Assembly: GCA_021798635.1 (NCBI GenBank)
Contig: JAJZGH010000059.1
Location: forward strand, 1 to 20,584
DNA length: 20,584 bases
Direction: 5' to 3'
DNA from: Planctomycetota bacterium
GTDB taxonomy: Bacteria > Planctomycetota > Phycisphaerae > WQYP01
Made by a program: the position numbers and the translations under genes. A model generated the notes under the pieces. It was not told where the DNA came from, ran no database searches, and saw only the letters and a list, made by a program, of their open reading frames with translations. Positions 15,507 to 20,584 of this stretch are shown here, one piece after another (position 1 is the first letter of the stretch; every line of letters starts with the position of its first letter).

Positions 15507-16685
15507 TCAGGCTCCGACGGCCTTGAGGGCGGCGAGTTCTCTTTCAGCCATTTCCCGTTGCGTACCATCATGCAGTTTAGGCAGGGCCTTTTGAAATAGG
15601 TCAATCGCCCGTTTACGGTTGATAAAATAACGCGTGTAAATTAACGCCAGAACCAGTTGCACCTGATCACAGTTGGTGCCGGTGCCATAATATTTCAGAT
15701 AATCTTCATACGCGATAGCGGCCTGCGGATACTGCCCCGCTGCCATGAGTTGATTGGCAATGTCCAATTGGCTTTGTGCCGGCAGCACGTTTCCGGGATC
15801 CAATTGCTTTAATTCCAGATACGCATCGGCGGCCTGTGGCAGCAGGTGGTCGCGTCGCAACTCGGCTATGCGTTCGCGTAAGTCCTGGCAGTGCAGATAA
15901 TCAGGCGATCCCGGTTGCAGGGGCAGAGGGCCGTCGGGTTTGACCACGTTACTGCCTTGCGGCCCGGTGGTGAAGGGGTTGTAGCCAGTGGCCACCATGG
16001 AACGATAAAGGTATTTGCGGCGCCAGCGAGTTAAAAGAGCGGGCAGATCCGCTGGATCCCGCGGCACAAATCGCAGCACCAGAAGAATAATTCCTACGGA
16101 AAATCCGGTGGTGTAACCCGTGAGATGGGCAAAATGCGCGACATCGTCACCGCGACCGGGGAATATTGCCCCGGCGAGATCAAAGGTGACAATTTCAAAA
16201 AGAATAAAGAGGAGGCTGGGAACCTTGAAAATGAAAAAGAAAAACCAGACGCGAATATTGGTCAGGGGTGCCAGCACCAGAAACATTCCCGCCACCGCGG
16301 CAATGGCCCCCGATGCACCGAGTGTAGGTGCGCCGGAAGTTAACACCTGTCCCACGCCGGCAAATATTCCGCCCGCCAGAAAGAACAGCAGATAAGGAAC
16401 GTGGCCCAGCCGCTGGTTGACGGTGTCCCCAAACACCCATAAAAACAGCATGTTTCCAAGAATATGCATGATATTGGCATGGAGAAACAGATACGTGACA
16501 AACTGATACACATGCAAATGCTGCCGCCACAGCAGAAACCTGCCCCATCCGGGATTAACCCCCAGATAATGCGCGTTGGGGTTATCGGGGTGGGAAATAA
16601 AATAGATGACAAAGCAGAGCGCAATAATGGCCCAGTTCATCCATGGAGTGCGCCGCCGGGGCGCGTCAGTACCGATTGGAATCAT
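15507..16685 (-). CDS. Rhomboid-family intramembrane serine protease with C-terminal TPR-like tail
   Basis: The 392-residue protein has a six-helix rhomboid core (~16-215). Family landmarks are HANIMHILGNMLFLWVFGD (69-87), the nucleophile S125 in LGASGA, and H187 in HFAHLTGY, so the Ser-His dyad is intact. After a Pro-rich linker (~240-270) a helical region with TPR-like periodicity follows (LPQAADAYLELKQLDPGN, AAGQYPQAAIAYEDYLKYY, NRKRAIDLFQKALPKL). It should cleave membrane-anchored substrates; the tail probably binds partners. I chose ATG 16685, with AGAGG five bases upstream. A longer frame from 16880 adds 65 non-family residues and runs through intergenic palindromes. It converges with the CNNM pair, leaving 3 bp and no room for a terminator. 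Confidence 0.9.
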   Translation of the reverse strand: MIPIGTDAPRRRTPWMNWAIIALCFVIYFISHPDNPNAHYLGVNPGWGRFLLWRQHLHVYQFVTYLFLHANIMHILGNMLFLWVFGDTVNQRLGHVPYLLFFLAGGIFAGVGQVLTSGAPTLGASGAIAAVAGMFLVLAPLTNIRVWFFFFIFKVPSLLFILFEIVTFDLAGAIFPGRGDDVAHFAHLTGYTTGFSVGIILLVLRFVPRDPADLPALLTRWRRKYLYRSMVATGYNPFTTGPQGSNVVKPDGPLPLQPGSPDYLHCQDLRERIAELRRDHLLPQAADAYLELKQLDPGNVLPAQSQLDIANQLMAAGQYPQAAIAYEDYLKYYGTGTNCDQVQLVLALIYTRYFINRKRAIDLFQKALPKLHDGTQREMAERELAALKAVGA

Positions 16686-16753
16686 GAATGCCTCTGGATC
16701 AACCTTTACCGCCCATCGCCTTTCAATGGAAAAAACAGGCGATGCAATCCGTT

Positions 16754-16829
16754 GTACCGCAGGCATCATGCCTGCATCGGAAACACGACAAGAGCAGACG
16801 GGACGCCTGCGGTACCTAAACTGCTCTTG
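16754..16829. repeat. Nested palindromic repeat cluster
   Basis: Three perfect dyads interlock. GTACCGCAGGC (16754-16764) pairs with 16805-16815. GCAGGCAT-c-ATGCCTGC is an almost uninterrupted palindrome at 16759-16775. CAAGAGCAG (16789-16797) pairs with 16821-16829. The first and third arms cross, so they cannot both form in one strand. The GCAGGC/GCCTGC core recurs, as in REP-like families. No T-run follows. Confidence 0.55.
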
Positions 16830-16972
16830 CCTTCGCAACCGACTATCATCAATCACCGAGCGGAGTGATACCGCCGCCAAGCGCCTGCTGTATTATTCAG
16901 ATTTCGGCACAAGAGGTCAAACGAGACGATATTTTCAGTTGCATCAAAGCGCTGGGGCGGATACAAACAGTA

Positions 16973-16978
16973 TATAAT
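16973..16978 (+). promoter_or_regulatory. -10 element of the tRNA gene promoter
   Basis: A perfect TATAAT lies 38 bases before the first base of the tRNA, placing transcription start around 16985. The region 16-18 bases upstream does not contain a good -35 hexamer, so the promoter is called mainly on the -10 and position. Confidence 0.5.
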
Positions 16979-17015
16979 CGGGTCAACGGGCCAAAGTCAG
17001 GCCGTCTCCCAAAAC

Positions 17016-17088
<73 letters not shown>

Positions 17089-17099
17089 ATGCGTGCTTT

Positions 17100-17190
17100 A
17101 GGTTACGGGTTACAGGTTACAGGGGACAGGGGACAGGTTACGGGTTACAGGTTACAGGGGACAGGGGACAGGTTACGGGTTACAGGGGAC
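17100..17190. repeat. Tandem repeat, 35-bp unit built of 7-bp modules
   Basis: A 35-bp unit occurs twice in tandem and then partially. Each unit consists of five heptamers of the types aggttac, gggttac and aggggac (RGGKKAC pattern). It begins twelve bases after the tRNA end. The higher-order order of heptamers is identical in both full units, which indicates duplication of the 35-mer after heptamer expansion. Confidence 0.85.
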
Positions 17191-17198
17191 GGTGTTAA

Positions 17199-17479
17199 GT
17201 GAATAATGAATAATGAGTAATGAATAGGGGCGAGAAGTTAGAAGTTGGGAGCTAGAATTTAGAAGGTTTTGAAGCGCTGCGCTGCAATTTTGCGGGATGG
17301 TCTTCCGGGCTACGACAAGGACACAAAGGCACGGGGGACGAACGGATCCACAGATTACACCGATGGACACAGATTCACAAACGACGGGGCTTTGCCCGGT
17401 GAATAATGAGTAATGAGTAGGGGCGAGAAGTTGGGAGTTAGAAGGTTTTGAAGCGCTGGCGCTTGCTAAATGCGGGATG
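17199..17479. repeat. Diverged direct repeat (two copies)
   Basis: Copy one (17199-17299) and copy two (17399-17479) both run gtgaataatga, taatgagtaatga-like steps, aggggcgagaagtt, then gttagaaggttttgaagcgctg (copy one has variants and a ~20-base insertion) and end with tgcgggatg. The AATGA/AGTTAGA parts themselves look like decayed short tandem repeats. About 100 bp of unrelated sequence separates the copies. Confidence 0.7.
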
Positions 17480-17744
17480 CGAGAGGTGGGGTTCCGAATT
17501 TCTTGTTTTAAGTTGGTGGAATCTCCTCCGGTTCCTTTGCCACCTCCTGAATTTTGGCCGTCAAGGATCGCGGGGCGGCGGCCTGAGGTTCGGGGTGTTG
17601 GGCGATTTGTTCATGGATCCGTGCTGACGGTAACCACTTTGCAGCCGGCGGATGCGGGTGTCTGGAATCTGTCCGAATAATTGCGGGGTTGGGACGGTGT
17701 GATTTTTGGATTCTTGGGACATTATCGCGTAGGGCACTGCGGTG

Positions 17745-17799
17745 ATAACCCGGTGGTCAGTTGGCGGCACTGGGTCAACCACCGGATTATCATCCGGTG
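17745..17799. repeat. REP-like palindrome cluster
   Basis: The 13-mer ATAACCCGGTGGT at 17745-17757 pairs with ACCACCGGATTAT at 17778-17790 with one mismatch. The second arm also forms a perfect eight-base-pair hairpin, CACCGGAT/ATCCGGTG with loop tatc, at 17780-17799. So three related CCGGTG cores in alternating orientation lie within 55 bp, an arrangement typical of REP/BIME elements. No RAYT-type transposase gene is in the window. Confidence 0.5.
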
Positions 17800-18056
17800 C
17801 TCTACAAGTAGCGCGCGCCGGCGCACATCAACGCGATGGTACAGCCGCGTCGCAGAGGGGCGGAACAGAAAGCACGTCGCCCTGCGGGTGGGCCTGAAAT
17901 GCCCCTGCTTTCTTGTCGGATCTCGCAGACTAATTCTCCAGAGTGGGCTCAATCCTCTGTCGCGCATACGGGACGTTTCAAACCCATCGCAATCCCGGCC
18001 ATTATTTGGACAGGGTCTTGGAGACCTATTGTCCGCTGATGTCGGCAGCGCTTCCC

Positions 18057-20584
18057 TTATTTTTGCGCCGCAGGCACAGGCATTCTGGCGGCGGCGGTTA
18101 GTTTTACCGGACCCAGGAGTCCTGAGGGGGGTAGATGGGAATTCTTTTTAAAGTAATTCCAGGTTTCAAAGGTATAACAATCTTTTGAGGGGCGGGGTGT
18201 GCAATTCACGACCCACTTGGGGAAGCGCAGCAGTGGCCGTCCCACCTGGGTGGGGGTGCCCCACTGGAGGCCGGAAGCGTGCTGCTGGTCGCCGATGAGG
18301 CGGTTGGCCCAGGTGTTGGTAACTGCAATGCTAATGCGGTTAAGCCCGGGGCGGATGGCGGACGTGACATCCACCTTGAAAGGCGCGTGCCACAGCACGC
18401 CCAGGTTATGGCCATTCACCCACACTTGGGCCAGATCATCAAGCGATCCCAGGTGCAAAATCACCCGTTTTTCCGGGCCGAAAAAACCATCGGGGATCGA
18501 TATCGTTTGTGTATACACGCCTGTACCGGAGAAATACTTCAAGCCGGAATTTTTGGATGCGGTCCAGGATGTAAGGCGCTGTAACACGACATGCCCCGGC
18601 GCACCCCAGCCGGGAGTAAAGCTGACGATCCACGGGCCGGTGATGGCTTCTGGCGCTGGCAAATGTGGAACAATTACCACCTGATTGCGGCCGGAAGCGA
18701 AGTGAAGTTCATAGCGTCCCGGTTTTGCGGTCCGCAGATTCATGTGGCCGGCGTGGTCGATTTGAATGATGGTGCGGTCCGCGGGCTGATTATTGCGCAG
18801 GACCTTCACGACAGGATTCACACCTGCTGCGGAATGGCGGAAGACGACAAATATTGACCCCTGCGGCCCCAGATTCAGGGGCACGTTGGTGCGGCCGTGG
18901 GTGGCGGTGAATTCGCCATCGGTGAGGCCTTGTCCGGATTCGGGTTGCCACAATTCAGGAATTTTTCCGGAAATCCGGAAGGACGCCACAGCATGGACTG
19001 GCTGGTCGGATCGGTTAACTACAAAATAAATGTCCAGCCCCCGCGAATGCCGATGGATGGCTACGAGGGGCAAAAACGGAATCGATATCATGCTGTTTTC
19101 CTGGATGCGGGCGGTGCCAGGCTTGCCGCCGAGGGTATATTTGATGGTCAGGTATTTGACATGGTCGAATGCCGGATCGCCTCCGAAGGCTTGATTATCC
19201 GCGCGCATCGCAAGGATACCGCCATTTTGCCGCAACCGGTTTTGCAGCACGCTGGTAACATTTACCTGCCGCCCTGCGCCGGGGGCAGCGTAAATAGCGG
19301 ATTGGATGACAAGCGGGCCGTTATTGGCGGCGAGTACGGAAAAATCAGGTTGAATTCCCAGCTTGGCGAGCACCTTGGGCAAGGACTTGTTCCATACGAC
19401 CTGTCCTTTGCCGAAGCGGTGCTCGCGGATGTGTACGCCGTCACAATCGCCCCATACTGCGCGACCGATTTCTGCGACAATGCGGTCGCATTTGGGGTAA
19501 TCGGTAAGACTGGGCGACGCCGTTGGCCGGGGGCCGACAACTGTGGCACCTGCCGCGATAAGTTGTCGGAGCTTTTGCGCCACGGCGGGCAGCATCCGAG
19601 AGGAATTGGGCAACAGCAGTACCGCATAAGCTCGGCCATCCGGAAGCGTGATTTTGCCGTCGCGTACGGTCGCATGTTTAAAGAGGGACAGGCTTAAGGC
19701 ATCTTCGGAAAGCCCGTGTGGATCGGAATTGAGCGTGCAGATATCGCACACCTGGGATCCCTGCTGTAACAGAGTCTGACAGCGATTGATATAGGTAAAA
19801 AAAGCTATTCCGGGCTTGAACCAGGTTTGGTTTTCACCAAAGTGCGTGCCCCACCATCCCATGAGGATACCGGGCTTGTATTTTTTGTTCAGCGACTCAA
19901 GGGTCCAATCGTGGAGATAACACTGATTCACACCGCTGAGAAAGCCGCCATCGAGGGAGGGCTTCAAAAACGCGGGTGTTTCATTCATGCGGCTGGACGC
20001 GGGGCCGCCGGTGAGGGTTTCGGCTCCAACCAGCGTGCGGCCATCCGCCCGGGCCGCGCCGGCGACATTCCCGGCAATGCCGCTGCGGCTGGCATTCCAG
20101 AATTCGCCCATGGTTACATCACACGATGCCGCGGCGGCGATGGTGTTAAAGGGTCCGGTGTAGGGTTCCAGGCACATTTTCAAGTGGGCGGCATCAATGA
20201 GTTTGCGATACACGTCAAAGTCATTTTTGACAAACAACTGGGAAACCGTTCGCGTCATGTCATAGCGGAAGCGCTGCGAAAGCTCCGGACTGCCGATCAC
20301 GGCTCCGCTTAAAACTGGTAGCCACGGCAGCGGATCGTAATGCCGCATTTTTATAAAGTCGCGACGAAAATGTTGCGTCCAGTTCTGCGGGCCGGCTTCA
20401 TAGCTGTCAAACAGCAGATGATTAAAGGTATGCCCCACCGCCGAGCCAAGGTGTTTCTGCAACGCGTGGATCACGTGTTCAATATGAAATGTTGCAGCCC
20501 GGGCACTAAGCTTGTCGGCCTCCAGGGAATGCACCGTACCATGCGGGCCAACCAGGCTGTCCGGCACGGGGTGGACGGTCATGG
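18057..20584 (-). CDS. GH106-type alpha-L-rhamnosidase, C-terminal part (5' end outside window)
   Basis: About 841 residues are visible; the frame continues past the right edge, and GH106 enzymes are usually around 1000 residues or longer, so the ATG at 20582 is probably internal and the signal peptide is missing from view. Family-like segments are LLFDSYEAGPQNWTQHFRRDF (57-77) followed by YDPLPWLPVLSG, FVKNDFDVYRKLIDAAH, CLEPYTGPFNT and LVGAETLTGG (~186-195), and MGWWGTHFGENQTWFKPG (~243-260). The C-terminal ~170 residues form a galactose-binding-like beta sandwich (YFSGTGVYTQTISIP, VWVNGHNLGVLWHAPFKVDVT, GLNRISIAVTNTWANRLIGD). It would remove alpha-L-rhamnose from plant or microbial polysaccharides, probably outside the cytoplasm. 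It stands apart from the nitrate genes; no other glycan gene is visible. Confidence 0.85.
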   Translation of the reverse strand, partial: MTVHPVPDSLVGPHGTVHSLEADKLSARAATFHIEHVIHALQKHLGSAVGHTFNHLLFDSYEAGPQNWTQHFRRDFIKMRHYDPLPWLPVLSGAVIGSPELSQRFRYDMTRTVSQLFVKNDFDVYRKLIDAAHLKMCLEPYTGPFNTIAAAASCDVTMGEFWNASRSGIAGNVAGAARADGRTLVGAETLTGGPASSRMNETPAFLKPSLDGGFLSGVNQCYLHDWTLESLNKKYKPGILMGWWGTHFGENQTWFKPGIAFFTYINRCQTLLQQGSQVCDICTLNSDPHGLSEDALSLSLFKHATVRDGKITLPDGRAYAVLLLPNSSRMLPAVAQKLRQLIAAGATVVGPRPTASPSLTDYPKCDRIVAEIGRAVWGDCDGVHIREHRFGKGQVVWNKSLPKVLAKLGIQPDFSVLAANNGPLVIQSAIYAAPGAGRQVNVTSVLQNRLRQNGGILAMRADNQAFGGDPAFDHVKYLTIKYTLGGKPGTARIQENSMISIPFLPLVAIHRHSRGLDIYFVVNRSDQPVHAVASFRISGKIPELWQPESGQGLTDGEFTATHGRTNVPLNLGPQGSIFVVFRHSAAGVNPVVKVLRNNQPADRTIIQIDHAGHMNLRTAKPGRYELHFASGRNQVVIVPHLPAPEAITGPWIVSFTPGWGAPGHVVLQRLTSWTASKNSGLKYFSGTGVYTQTISIPDGFFGPEKRVILHLGSLDDLAQVWVNGHNLGVLWHAPFKVDVTSAIRPGLNRISIAVTNTWANRLIGDQQHASGLQWGTPTQVGRPLLRFPKWVVNCTPRPSKDCYTFETWNYFKKNSHLPPSGLLGPVKLTAAARMPVPAAQK

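Larger units (their letters stand above)
16686..17015. other. Spacer between rhomboid gene and tRNA gene
   Basis: No gene is supported here. The left part should contain the rhomboid promoter (minus strand), which I could not place. Nested palindromes occupy 16754-16829 and the tRNA promoter lies near 16973-16978; both are listed separately. Confidence 0.4.
17089..18056. other. 968-bp non-coding, repeat-rich region
   Basis: Short open frames exist on both strands but none has a recognisable domain, good ribosome site or consistent composition. The region contains a heptamer-based tandem repeat, two copies of a diverged direct repeat, a stretch resembling dispersed acagatt-type repeats (~17347-17379) and a REP-like palindrome cluster, described separately. 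A short plus-strand stretch at ~17610-17680 resembles an Ig-like domain end and may be gene debris. It separates the tRNA from the GH106 gene. Confidence 0.5.

Noticed and set aside
16686..16880. N-terminal extension of the rhomboid protein from 16880
   Set aside because: The extension is basic, has no rhomboid similarity and runs through the palindrome cluster; ATG 16685 has a ribosome site and gives a normal N-terminus.
17100..17480. CRISPR array as an explanation for the repeats near the tRNA
   Set aside because: The repeats are contiguous heptamers or diverged direct repeats without constant repeats separated by unique equal-length spacers, and there are no cas genes.
17681..18151. Plus-strand 156-codon frame and minus-strand 81-codon frame in the repeat region
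   Set aside because: Arg/Ser-rich translations lacking domain features, overlapping a palindrome cluster and, for the plus frame, running into the GH106 gene antisense.
18897..19697. Plus-strand frame of 266 codons antisense to the GH106 gene
   Set aside because: It is wholly antisense to a well-supported glycoside hydrolase and has no recognisable motif.

Overview
The window is a moderately GC-rich, densely coded bacterial chromosome segment with a Gram-negative envelope: an outer-membrane porin ending in Phe, periplasmic binding proteins, and an OprP-type porin paired with NarK. The nitrate-gene architecture, tandem CNNM transporters, rhomboid-TPR protein, GH106 rhamnosidase and short-repeat-rich spacers fit a PVC-group or related environmental bacterium. 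Planctomycetota, Phycisphaerae-like, is my low-confidence guess, based on gene content only.

Positions 1-11801 (all minus strand) hold a nearly complete assimilatory nitrate system. In transcription order from 11801 leftward: a NasS/NrtA-like nitrate-binding protein without a signal peptide; nirB (siroheme nitrite reductase, large subunit); nirD (Rieske-like small subunit); and a 1175-residue fusion joining a molybdopterin nitrate reductase, an NADH/FAD diaphorase and a BFD [2Fe-2S] domain in one chain. After a 405-bp spacer come an OprP/OprO-like porin, a NarK-type nitrate transporter and, running off the left edge, a ModA/WtpA-like oxyanion-binding protein. Together they would admit nitrate through both membranes, reduce it to nitrite with NADH, reduce nitrite to ammonium, and perhaps scavenge the molybdate needed for the cofactor.

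Positions 11802-12929 hold a divergent control region and a LysR-family regulator on the plus strand. Two face-overlapping sigma-70-like promoters share about 33 bp. The operon side has a ~125-nt leader with alternative hairpins, which matters because NasS proteins usually work with an ANTAR antiterminator (NasT) on such leaders and no NasT gene is visible here.

Positions 13171-15503 encode two tandem, translationally coupled CNNM/CorC-type (DUF21-CBS) membrane proteins. A convergent rhomboid protease with a TPR-like tail lies at 15507-16685. Positions 16686-18056 contain nested palindromes, a Met (CAT) tRNA with its promoter, a 7-bp-based tandem repeat, a diverged ~80-100 bp direct repeat and a REP-like palindrome cluster, with no convincing protein gene. 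Positions 18057-20584 hold the C-terminal ~840 residues of a GH106-type alpha-L-rhamnosidase that runs off the right edge.
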